The notes under the pieces are model-generated. The model was not told the DNA's origin and made no database searches. It saw only the letters and a program-made list of their open reading frames with translations. Made by a program: the position numbers and the translations under genes. 64,000 bases of DNA from an uncultured Lachnospiraceae bacterium (GTDB lineage: Bacteria > Bacillota > Clostridia > Lachnospirales > Lachnospiraceae), in the NCBI GenBank assembly GCA_910589265.1, contig CAJUTQ010000039.1, positions 1 through 64,000 on the forward strand. Reading direction: 5' to 3'. Of this stretch, positions 35,202-43,087 are shown piece after piece. Position 1 is the first letter of the stretch, and each line of letters opens with the position of its first letter.

Positions 35202-36065
35202 ATGAACGATTTGTTGAATAAGTGGGAGAGAAAAATAGGGCGTTATGCCATCTCCAATTTATCTATGTGGATCATTGTCGCATATGTTATTGGATATATG
35301 TTATTTTTATTTGCCCCCATTCTCCTAAGCTTTTGTACAATGAACCCCTATGCTATTTTGCATGGCCAGATTTGGAGACTGGTCACTTGGGTTTTTATTC
35401 CTCCTGGAGGGCTGAACATGTTTACAGTGTTAATGCTGTTTTTTTACTATTCTATTGGCTCAACCTTAGAAAGAACTTGGGGAACGTTTCGCTATAATGT
35501 GTACATTTTTTCAGGAATGCTTTTTTCGGTATTGGGAGGATTTCTTGTTTACTTTTTAGATTGCTTTATGGGCGCTTATAATCCTGTTTCTGCTGCTTCC
35601 ATTGGGACGAATCTAGGTGCAGGAATTAGCACATATTATATTAATCTCTCCATATTTTTGGCCTTTGCTGCCTGTTATCCAGATATGCAGGTGCTTTTGT
35701 ACTTTATTGTTCCAGTGAAAATTAAATGGCTGGCATACTTGGATGTAGCCTTGTTAGCATATTCCTTTTTTACCCAGGGAAGGGCACACAGAATGCTAAT
35801 CATTGCTTCTTTGTTAAACTTTATTCTTTTTTTCCTTGGAACGAGAAATTTTAGAAGGGTGACTCCAAAAGAAATCCACAGAAGAAGGACGTACCAGCAG
35901 CAAGTAAGACAGCCTAGAGGGATCACAAAACATAAATGCGCCATCTGCGGCAGGACGGAGGATGACGATCCTAACCTGGAATTTCGTTTTTGTTCTAAAT
36001 GCGATGGAAATTATGAGTATTGTCAAGATCACTTGTTTACACATGAACATATACATGGCAATTAA
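35202..36065 (+). CDS. Rhomboid-like membrane protein with C-terminal zinc ribbon
   Basis: A 287-aa protein with about six membrane segments, an IWRLVTWVF motif and STLERTWG, as in rhomboid/derlin-fold proteins. The catalytic GxSG serine and the partner histidine of rhomboid proteases are not found; the region reads STYYINLSIFLAF. A basic linker then leads to a C-terminal ribbon with CAICG and CSKC plus later Cys/His (CQDHLFTHEH). It is likely a non-proteolytic, derlin-like member. GAGGTG before ATG 35202 favours this start over 35178. It heads an operon with the sigma-like and patatin genes. Confidence 0.72.
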   Translation: MNDLLNKWERKIGRYAISNLSMWIIVAYVIGYMLFLFAPILLSFCTMNPYAILHGQIWRLVTWVFIPPGGLNMFTVLMLFFYYSIGSTLERTWGTFRYNVYIFSGMLFSVLGGFLVYFLDCFMGAYNPVSAASIGTNLGAGISTYYINLSIFLAFAACYPDMQVLLYFIVPVKIKWLAYLDVALLAYSFFTQGRAHRMLIIASLLNFILFFLGTRNFRRVTPKEIHRRRTYQQQVRQPRGITKHKCAICGRTEDDDPNLEFRFCSKCDGNYEYCQDHLFTHEHIHGN

Positions 36066-36087
36066 AAAGTAGGAGTATAGAAAAAAG

Positions 36088-36750
36088 ATGCATGAGGAAG
36101 AGCAATTTTTCACGTTATTGGAACAAGTACGAAGAGAGGCCAAGGAGAAGAATAATTCTATTACTAAGGAAAGAATTAGGGACATATATAAAGAGATGGG
36201 ACTAAAGGAGGAGCAGCTCTCCTTTCTATACGATTTTTTAGAAAAAGAGCATATTAAGCTTGGCGCTTTTTTTCCTTCTTTGGAAAACGACAAGAGAGAA
36301 AGCTTATTAGAAAAAGCTATGGCTGGGGATAAGGAGGCAGAGGAAAAGGCTCTCACCTTATTTTTGGAGGATATTCCTTCCATCGCCAGATTGTATGAAA
36401 ACCAGGGGGCAGACTGTGGGGACTTAGAAGGAGAAGGTTATATTGCCCTATTGACAGGAATGAAAAGGATAGAAACTTGCCAAAGTCCAAAAGAGGCAGA
36501 AGGTTTTTTAATATTAAGAATTATGGACGCTATGGAGGAATTCTTAAGTGAGCAGGAAAAAGAAAGGAATTTTCATATAGAATTGGCAGATAAATTGGAG
36601 GCTGTCCACCAATGTGCAAAAGAATTATGGGAAATATATATGCGAAAGATCAGTCCGGAGGAAGTGGCATCAGAGCTTCATTGGACTCCAGAGGAAGTGA
36701 GAGAAGCTTTGTATCTTGGCGGTGTAAAAATAGAATGCATGACAGGTTAA
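36088..36750 (+). CDS. Sigma-factor-like protein (sigma-70 region fragments)
   Basis: A 220-aa acidic helical protein. Its first 60 residues (ITKERIRDIYKEMGL, then YDFLEKEHIKLG) resemble sigma-70 region 1.1, and DLEGEGYIALLTGMKRI resembles the region 2 DLIQEG..GLL motif. The C-terminal SPEEVASELHWTPEEVREAL looks like a region-3/4-type HTH. The usual -10 recognition residues are not obvious, so it may be a degenerate or anti-sigma-like regulator. TAGGAGTATAG precedes the ATG. Conservation outside this lineage cannot be judged. Confidence 0.6.
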   Translation: MHEEEQFFTLLEQVRREAKEKNNSITKERIRDIYKEMGLKEEQLSFLYDFLEKEHIKLGAFFPSLENDKRESLLEKAMAGDKEAEEKALTLFLEDIPSIARLYENQGADCGDLEGEGYIALLTGMKRIETCQSPKEAEGFLILRIMDAMEEFLSEQEKERNFHIELADKLEAVHQCAKELWEIYMRKISPEEVASELHWTPEEVREALYLGGVKIECMTG

Positions 36751-36765
36751 GAGAAAGGCATGGTT

Positions 36766-37620
36766 ATGAATATGAAAAAGGCAGGTTTAGTTCTGGAAGG
36801 AGGGGCTACCAGAGGGATATTTACAGCGGGAGCTCTTGATTATCTCATGGAAAAGGAATTCTATTTCCCCTATGTAGTAGGAGTTTCAGCAGGGGCTTGC
36901 AATGCAGTAGACTATGTGTCCAGGCAGATTGGACGGACAAAGGAATGTATGATAGTTTCTGACAAGGCTTACCAGTATATTTCCATGAAAAATATTGTGA
37001 TTCACAGAAGTCTTTTTGATATGGATATGATTTTTGATAAATTTCCGAACAACCTCATTCCTTTTGACTATGAAACATTTTTTTTAAGTCCTATTCGATG
37101 TGAGATTGTGGCCACTAACTGTTTTAGCGGGGAGGCAGAATATTTGACAGAAAAAAGGGAGAAAAAGCGTCTTATGCAAATATGCAGGGCCTCTAGCAGC
37201 CTCCCTGTTGCCTCTCCCATTACATGGATAGATGGAGTTCCCTATTTAGATGGAGGGGTAGGAGATTCTGTTCCAATTCTCCATGCTTTTCGAAAAGGGT
37301 ATAAGAAAAATGTAGTAATACTTACAAGAAAAAAAGGTTATCGAAAACCTTTAAAGAGCAAAAGCAGGGTCGTATATTTGTCCCATTACAGAAAATATCC
37401 AGAGCTTGTAAAAGCCATTCTTTTAAGACCTTATATGTACAATAAAACAATGGACTTCATTGATGAAATGGAGAAACAGGGAAGAATCTTTGTTTTGCGT
37501 CCAGACAAAATTATGTCCAGAACAGAGAGAAGGAGGGAAAAGTTGGAAGAATTTTACGAATCAGGATATTTGACAATGGAAAACCAGTATGAAAAAATGA
37601 TGGAATATTTGGGATACTAA
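36766..37620 (+). CDS. Patatin-like phospholipase (YjjU/RssA family)
   Basis: A 284-aa cytoplasmic esterase fold. The oxyanion GGATRG is near residue 11, the nucleophile elbow is GVSAG (residues about 40-44) and the catalytic aspartate is in LDGGVGD (about 160-166). The catalytic dyad is complete, so lipid acyl hydrolase activity is likely, with an unknown physiological substrate. The AAAGG at 36754 is 7 nt from ATG 36766 and only 1 nt from ATG 36760, favouring the later start. It follows the sigma-like gene by 15 nt. Confidence 0.9.
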   Translation: MNMKKAGLVLEGGATRGIFTAGALDYLMEKEFYFPYVVGVSAGACNAVDYVSRQIGRTKECMIVSDKAYQYISMKNIVIHRSLFDMDMIFDKFPNNLIPFDYETFFLSPIRCEIVATNCFSGEAEYLTEKREKKRLMQICRASSSLPVASPITWIDGVPYLDGGVGDSVPILHAFRKGYKKNVVILTRKKGYRKPLKSKSRVVYLSHYRKYPELVKAILLRPYMYNKTMDFIDEMEKQGRIFVLRPDKIMSRTERRREKLEEFYESGYLTMENQYEKMMEYLGY

Positions 37621-37634
37621 CCTACATAGAAAAA

Positions 37635-37687
37635 ATGTTAACCAAAAATAAAAATTGGTTGACAAATAAACGGACTTCTTGTATACT
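37635..37687 (+). promoter_or_regulatory. bioY promoter with BirA-like (biotin) operator
   Basis: TGTTAACC (37636-37643) and GGTTGACA (37657-37664) form an interrupted dyad matching the BirA consensus TTGTTAACC...GGTTAACAA. The right arm contains the -35 TTGACA (37659-37664), followed by a 17-nt spacer and TATACT (37682-37687). Binding of BirA-biotinyl-AMP would block the polymerase. Confidence 0.75.
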
Positions 37688-37730
37688 CATTTCAAACAAA
37701 GAATTTCCAGCGTATAGAAAGGTGGTTGAA

Positions 37731-38297
37731 ATGAGTAAAAAAATATCAACAAAATCCATTATTTTAATAGGTATGTTTGCGGCTGTGCTGGCTGTTATGG
37801 CCCAAATTTCTATTCCCATGCCTTCAGGAGTGCCCATTACTCTTCAAACATTTGGCGTTGCCCTTACAGGAACTATTTTAGGCCATAAATTAGGGACAGG
37901 GGCTGTTTTTACATATCTGGCCATTGGAGGAGTGGGAATGCCTGTATTCTCTAATATGAGCGGGGGATTCGCTTCTTTTGTGGGAAAGACAGGAGGTTTT
38001 CTCATTGGTTTTCTCTTCATGGTTTGGTTTTGTGGTTTTGGTGTCCAATGGGAAGATAAGAAGCTATGTTTACTCTATAATACTTTAGGACTTGTTATCT
38101 GTCATATTTGTGGAACAGCTCAATTTTCTTTTTTGACGGGAATGGGATTTTGGGAGTCTGCTTTACTTGTTTCAGTGCCCTATTTCATAAAAGATGGATT
38201 ATCGGTTATTGCCGCCATAGCAGTGGGAAGCCAAGTGCGAAAAAGGCTTGCCAGTGCAGGGCTTTTGGAGAGAAAGGTTATTTTGGAAAGTGAATAA
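37731..38297 (+). CDS. bioY: Biotin ECF transporter substrate-binding subunit BioY
   Basis: A 188-aa BioY with six membrane segments. The diagnostic ISIPMPSGVPITLQTFGVALTG region is near residues 26-47, followed by AIGGVGMPVF and the GGFLIGF motif. It captures biotin at the membrane and works alone or with the shared EcfA/A'/T module, which is not nearby. AAAGGTGG precedes ATG 37731. The upstream BirA-type site supports biotin control. An ATG further 5' (37635 frame) is excluded by the promoter. Confidence 0.94.
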   Translation: MSKKISTKSIILIGMFAAVLAVMAQISIPMPSGVPITLQTFGVALTGTILGHKLGTGAVFTYLAIGGVGMPVFSNMSGGFASFVGKTGGFLIGFLFMVWFCGFGVQWEDKKLCLLYNTLGLVICHICGTAQFSFLTGMGFWESALLVSVPYFIKDGLSVIAAIAVGSQVRKRLASAGLLERKVILESE

Positions 38298-38448
38298 GGC
38301 GTAGGAAGGGCAAGCAGATTTGTACCAAGAAAGGTTATGAGTCTGTTTGCTTTTTACTGTGAAAGGAGCGATAGGAGACAAAGAGAAAATTGGGTGTTTA
38401 CAGAAGGGAAAAGATCCGATATGATGATAAAAAATCAGAGTTTGGGTT

Positions 38449-38491
38449 TGCACTGCATCCGCAGACTTTGTCATAGATAAAAAGCAGTGCA
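38449..38491 (+). other. Inverted repeat before the SDR gene
   Basis: TGCACTGC (38449-38456) and GCAGTGCA (38484-38491) are perfect complements around a 27-nt loop, ending 15 nt before the start codon. It may be an operator or mRNA hairpin that masks the ribosome site. The 209-nt gap otherwise shows nothing clear. Confidence 0.35.
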
Positions 38492-38506
38492 GAAATGAGG
38501 TAAAGA

Positions 38507-39250
38507 ATGTTAAAAGGTAAAGTAGCAGTTGTGACAGGTGGCACAAGAGGAATCGGTTATGCAATCGTAAAAAAATTTCTGGAAAACGGGGCTTGCGTAG
38601 CTCTTTTAGGTTCTAGAAAGGAAACAGTGGATCAGGCTTTACAAAAGATAAAGGAAGAACAAAAGAATCCAAAAGTCATGGGTATGTGGCCAGAAATCAG
38701 TGATCCAAAGGAAGTGAAGGAAGCTTTTCAAAAGGTCAAAGAGGAATGGGGAAGTTTGGATATTTTAGTGAACAATGCAGGGATTTCTGCCAGAGATTCT
38801 TTGTACGACTATGAACCAGAAGCATTCCAGAAAATTATGAACTTAAATGTAAATGCAGTCTTTGTATGTTCCCAGGCAGGGGCAAAAATTATGAAAGAGC
38901 AGGGAGGAGGTGTCATTTTAAATACAAGCTCCATGGTAAGTTTGTATGGACAGCCTTCAGGGAGCGGGTATCCTACATCAAAGTTTGCAGTGAATGGTTT
39001 AACAAAGTCTCTGGCAAGGGAGTTGGGAAAGGATAATATCCGAGTCAATGCAGTAGCTCCAGGGGTGACAAGGACAGACATGGTCGCAGTTCTTCCAGAA
39101 GAACTGATAAAACCTATTATTAACGCTATTCCTTTAGGAAGAGTGGGAGAGCCAGAAGATGTAGCCAACGCCTTTTTATTTCTTGCAAGTGACATGGCCA
39201 GCTATATCACCGGAGAAATTTTATCTGTAGACGGAGCTGCTATGACGTAA
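38507..39250 (+). CDS. FabG-type short-chain dehydrogenase/reductase
   Basis: A classical 247-aa SDR. The cofactor motif is TGGTRGIG (residues 10-17), the NNAG motif follows near residue 88, and the catalytic triad is Ser in NTSSM plus YPTSK. It resembles 3-oxoacyl-ACP reductase FabG; no fatty-acid synthesis genes surround it, so a role in another ketoreduction (for example sterol- or sugar-type SDRs) is possible. GAGGTAAAG precedes ATG 38507. It is followed 27 nt later by the DNA glycosylase gene. Confidence 0.9.
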   Translation: MLKGKVAVVTGGTRGIGYAIVKKFLENGACVALLGSRKETVDQALQKIKEEQKNPKVMGMWPEISDPKEVKEAFQKVKEEWGSLDILVNNAGISARDSLYDYEPEAFQKIMNLNVNAVFVCSQAGAKIMKEQGGGVILNTSSMVSLYGQPSGSGYPTSKFAVNGLTKSLARELGKDNIRVNAVAPGVTRTDMVAVLPEELIKPIINAIPLGRVGEPEDVANAFLFLASDMASYITGEILSVDGAAMT

Positions 39251-39277
39251 GAGAAAGAAAAAACAGGGAGAACAATA

Positions 39278-40105
39278 ATGATAAAGCGGGAGAGAAAAGA
39301 TTTTGACCTCCATCAAATTAGTGACAGCGGTCAGTGCTTTCGAATGAGGCAGATTGGTGAGAATGCATATAGCTTGATTGCCTATGGAAATTATTTGGAA
39401 GTAAGCCAGACAGAGAAGGAAGTTCATTTTTCTTGCAGCCAGGAGGAATTTGAAGAGATTTGGAAGTCCTACTTTGACTGGGATGAAGATTATAAATATA
39501 TTAAGGATTCTGTAGATAAGAAAGACGCTTATATGCAACAAGCAGTGCGCTGGGGAGAGGGAATCCGCATTTTGCGTCAGGAGTTGTGGGAAACACTTGT
39601 TACCTTTCTTATTTCCCAGTGTAACAATATCCCCCGTATTAAAAAATGTGTGGAGTCCTTATGCACTTTTTTTGGGGAGAAAAAGACGAATTTTAGGGAA
39701 GAATCCTATTTTGCTTTTCCTACTCCAAGGAATATTGCTTCCCTCAAAGATGGAGATTTGGATCCATGCCGGCTAGGATACAGAAAAAAGTATATTTTAG
39801 AAAGCGCCAAGCACTGGATAGAGGAAGAGATGGAAAGACAGATTTTGGAGGCAGATTATGAAATAGCAAGGAAACTCCTCATGAAACTGCCAGGAGTGGG
39901 GATAAAAGTGGCAGACTGCGTTTGTCTATTTGCCCTCCACCACATACAGGCTTTTCCAATAGATACCCATATAAAAGAAATATTAAAGGTGCATTATCCA
40001 GAAGGCTTTCCTTTTGAAAAATATAAAGGATACGCAGGCATTTTACAACAATATGCCTTTTTCTACGATTTAAAAAAGCATAAATTAATTGAAAACCGAA
40101 TTTAG
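39278..40105 (+). CDS. 8-oxoguanine DNA glycosylase (OGG1 type)
   Basis: A 275-aa HhH-GPD glycosylase/AP lyase. SDSGQCFRM near residue 14 matches the OGG1 N-terminal domain. The hairpin-helix-hairpin with catalytic lysine and aspartate reads LPGVGIKVADCVCLFAL...PIDTH, nearly identical in pattern to human OGG1. It removes 8-oxoguanine and related lesions. AGGGAGAAC supports ATG 39278. It is the last plus-strand gene before two minus-strand genes and ends at a hairpin. Confidence 0.93.
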   Translation: MIKRERKDFDLHQISDSGQCFRMRQIGENAYSLIAYGNYLEVSQTEKEVHFSCSQEEFEEIWKSYFDWDEDYKYIKDSVDKKDAYMQQAVRWGEGIRILRQELWETLVTFLISQCNNIPRIKKCVESLCTFFGEKKTNFREESYFAFPTPRNIASLKDGDLDPCRLGYRKKYILESAKHWIEEEMERQILEADYEIARKLLMKLPGVGIKVADCVCLFALHHIQAFPIDTHIKEILKVHYPEGFPFEKYKGYAGILQQYAFFYDLKKHKLIENRI

Positions 40106-40112
40106 AAAAAGA

Positions 40113-40155
40113 GCGCAATGGATAATGTATGGAATCATACATCTTTCCAATGCGC
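40113..40155 (+). terminator. Hairpin between convergent genes
   Basis: GCGCA (40113-40117) and TGCGC (40151-40155) with internal TGG/CCA after an A-A mismatch; the inner ATGTATG/CATACAT arm is a perfect 7-bp stem. It lies between the OGG1-type gene and the minus-strand genes and may stop both. Confidence 0.65.
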
Positions 40156-40181
40156 CCATAGAAATATAAAGGAGCTTCCTT

Positions 40182-40451
40182 CTATTTTGGAAGCATATTC
40201 ATAAGCATGTTCAGCCTCTTTAGTTCTTCGGGACTGCTGTGTTCTTTTAGTACATCTACAATGATTTTCATTTCTTCAGAAGTAAAGGTTATCCCAGCCT
40301 GCTGTACTTTAGAAGCCATAGCCAGCATGTAGGGAAGCATCTCATTGGAGTTTAATTTCTGGGAATCAAACACAAGATTTTGAAGAAATTCCAGCTTCTC
40401 TTGGTCAATATGAGCCAAGGCAGGGTCCTGGTACCATGGAATTTTTTCCAT
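40182..40451 (-). CDS. Unknown small helical protein (89 aa)
   Basis: A compact, all-helical, soluble protein with LPYMLAMASKVQQ and a C-terminal LKRLNMLMNMLPK. No family is recognised and there are no cysteines or membrane segments. AAGGAGGAGC on the minus strand precedes its ATG, and it is 14 nt downstream of the next minus-strand gene, so the two form an operon. The proximity and paired small size suggest the two proteins work together. Confidence 0.7.
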   Translation of the reverse strand: MEKIPWYQDPALAHIDQEKLEFLQNLVFDSQKLNSNEMLPYMLAMASKVQQAGITFTSEEMKIIVDVLKEHSSPEELKRLNMLMNMLPK

Positions 40452-40465
40452 AAGCTCCTCCTTTC

Positions 40466-41158
40466 TTAAGGTTCTATTTCTTTTTCATCCTCTGCTTCTT
40501 TCGAAACAGGGGAAAGAGGGCTGTTTAAGAAACGTTCATACATTTCTTTTTGTTCAGGAGACATCATATTTTTTAAAAAATCCACATTGGGGCCCGAGGA
40601 CTCCTTTTTATCATTTTCTCCATATTCCTTCTGGGATACGGTTTCTTCTTGGGATTCCTCCCCTCCTTCACTTGCCCAGGCAGCTTTTATATCCTTGCCT
40701 CCACCTTGAAAGAGGGAGGAAAAATCAGGATTACCTGAAAGAGACTGGAAGAGAGAAGAAAAATCTCCAGGGTTATCACTATTTGTAAAGGCAGATAAAT
40801 CCATATTTTGAAAAAGGCTTTGATATTTTTCATACATTTGAAAAGCCTGAAACATCTGAAACATTTGTTCAAATTTCTTTTTCTCTTCCTCGCCACAATA
40901 CTCTTTCATTTCATGGAACATTTGAAGAAATGGCAGTTCCGAAGAAGAACCTTCCTTTTGGGAAGGGGAAGAAAGAAAGGGAAAGGAATGAGATTTGAAA
41001 TAGGAAATGGTATACTGTAATTCTAAAAATTTTATATAAATAGCCAAATATTTTTGAAAAGGGGCATCCACGTAAGGGAGAGCCGTCTTTAATATTTGTA
41101 TGCGGTTGGTAGTCAGTATTTTATCAAAATATCCGGCAGACGTCATTTTTTTTTCCAT
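40466..41158 (-). CDS. Unknown low-complexity acidic protein (230 aa)
   Basis: Residues 1-60 are helical (ILTTNRIQILKTALPYVDAPFQKYLAIY). The middle is rich in Phe, Gln and Met (FEQMFQMFQAFQMYEKYQSLF) and the rest is disordered, with Ser, Gly and acidic residues and repeats of SSLFQ. No family is recognised and there is no signal peptide. AAGGGA precedes ATG 41158 (41146 is an alternative). The partner gene lies downstream; a spore-coat or phase-separating role is pure speculation. Confidence 0.65.
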   Translation of the reverse strand: MEKKMTSAGYFDKILTTNRIQILKTALPYVDAPFQKYLAIYIKFLELQYTISYFKSHSFPFLSSPSQKEGSSSELPFLQMFHEMKEYCGEEEKKKFEQMFQMFQAFQMYEKYQSLFQNMDLSAFTNSDNPGDFSSLFQSLSGNPDFSSLFQGGGKDIKAAWASEGGEESQEETVSQKEYGENDKKESSGPNVDFLKNMMSPEQKEMYERFLNSPLSPVSKEAEDEKEIEP

Positions 41159-41296
41159 AGTCCATTCCCTTTTCTTAATTATAGTATTCTATGAAATAAG
41201 AAAGGTGAATATGATAGGCAGGAAGGAAGAGGGGAGCAATTTATGTATCTTGGATCATATCATAAGTATTATGACAAATAGAAAAGGAGTCAACCT

Positions 41297-41470
41297 ATGC
41301 GTGGAGAACAAAAAAGAGACCAAGAAGGAATTGCTCACAAATATGACAGAGAACCAATGCGCAATGTTTTTATTGGATCGGATACCATTTATGAAATAGA
41401 TGATTCTTGCATGTTAAAAAAATTAAAGGAAAAAGAAAAAAGGGTACGGGGATTTTTAGATTATATATAA
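41297..41470 (+). CDS. Small unknown protein (57 aa)
   Basis: The ATG has AAAAGGAG 6 nt upstream and the frame ends at TAA 41468-41470. The product is highly charged with a hydrophobic NVFIGSDTIYEID centre and a helical KKLKEKEKRVRGFLDYI tail. No family is recognised. A longer ORF in another frame (41100-41399) lacks a ribosome site and is rejected. Confidence 0.55.
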   Translation: MRGEQKRDQEGIAHKYDREPMRNVFIGSDTIYEIDDSCMLKKLKEKEKRVRGFLDYI

Positions 41471-41500
41471 AAAGATGTAAGCTTTCAATAAGAATGAAAA

Positions 41501-41522
41501 GGCGGGTATAAAAATACCCGCC
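41501..41522 (-). terminator. Terminator of the Cys-rich micro-protein gene
   Basis: GGCGGGTAT and ATACCCGCC form a perfect 9-bp stem with a four-base loop. On the minus strand it is followed by TTTTC, as expected for a terminator of the gene at 41533-41766. Confidence 0.8.
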
Positions 41523-41532
41523 AAAAAAGAGA

Positions 41533-41766
41533 TTAGAAGAATGAACCGCCTCCGCAGAAACAGGAGAGCAGTATTAAAATCAAGAAAATATCACAGCAGC
41601 CGTCACCGCCAAAGCCAAAGCCATTTCCGCATCCGTTTCCACAGCCATTTCCACTATTTCCGTTTCCACAGCAGCATAGTAAAATCAGGATCCAAATCCA
41701 AGAAGATGATCCATTCTGGCAATCGTTCCTCGTTCCACCACAGTGTGTAGCACTTAAATCGCTCAT
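41533..41766 (-). CDS. Cys/Gly-rich membrane micro-protein (HCB protein 13-like)
   Basis: A 77-aa protein with 14 cysteines and many Gly/Asn. It has two hydrophobic blocks, WIWILILLCCC and CDIFLILILLSC, separated by a GNG/GCG-rich linker. It opens with MSDLSATHCGG. Clostridial relatives are annotated as chorion-class high-cysteine proteins, whose function is unknown; spore or envelope association is possible. GGAGGAA before the ATG on the minus strand supports the start. The metal-binding or disulfide potential is striking next to the CxxC-rich surface protein at 43088. Confidence 0.75.
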   Translation of the reverse strand: MSDLSATHCGGTRNDCQNGSSSWIWILILLCCCGNGNSGNGCGNGCGNGFGFGGDGCCDIFLILILLSCFCGGGSFF

Positions 41767-41889
41767 GTAAATTCCTCCATATAATTAATTTTATGCTATA
41801 TCTTATGTTGCCAGGCTTGTCATTGTTTCTTAGATTTTAAAAGAAAATAAAAAAATTTGAAATTATTTGTCCAATATATAGGAAAGGGC

Positions 41890-41917
41890 TTGAAAAAATC
41901 TCTAGATATAGTACAAT
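41890..41917 (+). promoter_or_regulatory. Promoter of the sortase operon
   Basis: TTGAAA (41890-41895), a 16-nt spacer and TACAAT (41912-41917), about 68 nt before the sortase start. It probably drives the sortase and its substrate. Confidence 0.55.
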
Positions 41918-41984
41918 AAAATAGAACATATATTTCTAATAGTAAAATTAGTAAAAGGAAAGAAAGGAAAAAAGGGGACACTTT

Positions 41985-43052
41985 ATGGCAGGAAGATGGA
42001 CAATAGGAAATTATGAATTCCCAACGGCGACAGCTTTCAATGCTGCCAAAAGAGACTTAAACGTTATAGAAGGCATTCGAAAGAAGTTTGATTTAAGCCA
42101 GTTGAGCGTCCTATTGAAAATACAAGGAGCTATAGAAAATAAATCCATTGTTTTTCACTCAAAAATTGGCGAAGATTTTACAAAAGAAATAAAAGACAGC
42201 ATACAAAATATAAAGGGAGGGCCGTCCCGGGGGAAATTTTCTGGTGAAAAAAAGAAAAATATAAAAAAGGAGAACAAGCTGAGGCATAACATTGTCATGG
42301 GCATCAGCACGACGGTTGCTGTGGGCTGTCTTGGATATTTTGCCTTCTATTGTTTTATGGCAGGGAGAACACAAAGCAAGGTGGAAAACCTGGCATCCCT
42401 TATTAAGGAGGAGGCAGAGGAAGAGAAAGTAACCCAAGTAATTCCCAGTAAGAAAGAGCCAGGGGAAAAGCCGGAAATTTTGGAAAAATATAAAAGTTTA
42501 TATTTGCGCAATAAAAATCTAATTGGATGGCTAAAAATTGCCGATACAAAAATAGATTATCCCGTTATGCAGTCCAACAATGGAGAGTATTACCTGGACC
42601 ATAATTTTAATCAGGAGTATGATAAAAACGGCACCCTGTTTGTTGATAATGATTGCGATGTCTTAAGACCTAGTGACAACATTATCATATACGGCCATAA
42701 TATGAAATCAGGGGAGATGTTTGGTTCTCTGGAAAAGTATAAGAATGAGAGCTATTATCAGGAACATCCCAGGATTGAATTTGACACGATATATGAAACA
42801 GGGACTTATGAAGTGATGTTTGCTTTTTTGTCCAGGGTATTTTATGAAGGGGAAATAACATTTAAATACTATCAATTTATTAACGCCTCCTCGGATCAGG
42901 AGTTTTCCTCCGCAATAGAGGCGATGAAAGAATTATCCCTGTATGATACAGGAGTTACGGCAAACTATGGAGACCAGCTTTTGACACTGTCTACATGTGA
43001 TTATACGGAAGATGACGGACGTTTTGTCGTAGTGGCAAAGAAAATTTCTTAA
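41985..43052 (+). CDS. srtB: Class B sortase with cytoplasmic N-terminal domain
   Basis: A 355-aa transpeptidase that attaches surface proteins to peptidoglycan. A cytoplasmic segment of about 100 residues (WTIGNYEFPTATAFNAAKRDL..., basic linker) precedes one membrane helix (about 104-127). The catalytic domain carries H238 in IIYGHNMKSG, the nucleophile C338 in LSTCDY and R346 in DGRFVV, with the TLFVDN and YPVMQ motifs of the class B fold. The N-terminal extension has no known function. It is 35 nt upstream of the presumed substrate gene and shares its operon. Confidence 0.93.
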   Translation: MAGRWTIGNYEFPTATAFNAAKRDLNVIEGIRKKFDLSQLSVLLKIQGAIENKSIVFHSKIGEDFTKEIKDSIQNIKGGPSRGKFSGEKKKNIKKENKLRHNIVMGISTTVAVGCLGYFAFYCFMAGRTQSKVENLASLIKEEAEEEKVTQVIPSKKEPGEKPEILEKYKSLYLRNKNLIGWLKIADTKIDYPVMQSNNGEYYLDHNFNQEYDKNGTLFVDNDCDVLRPSDNIIIYGHNMKSGEMFGSLEKYKNESYYQEHPRIEFDTIYETGTYEVMFAFLSRVFYEGEITFKYYQFINASSDQEFSSAIEAMKELSLYDTGVTANYGDQLLTLSTCDYTEDDGRFVVVAKKIS

Positions 43053-43087
43053 GAAAAAGATATGGTAAGTTAGAGGAGAGGATCAAA

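Noticed and set aside
38311..38356. Terminator directly after bioY
   Set aside because: CAAGCAGA and TCTGTTTG can pair with one G-U step before CTTTTT, but the loop is long and the stem weak.
41100..41399. 99-aa ORF across the start of the 230-aa minus gene
   Set aside because: It overlaps the opposite-strand gene and competes with the better supported 57-aa ORF at 41297.
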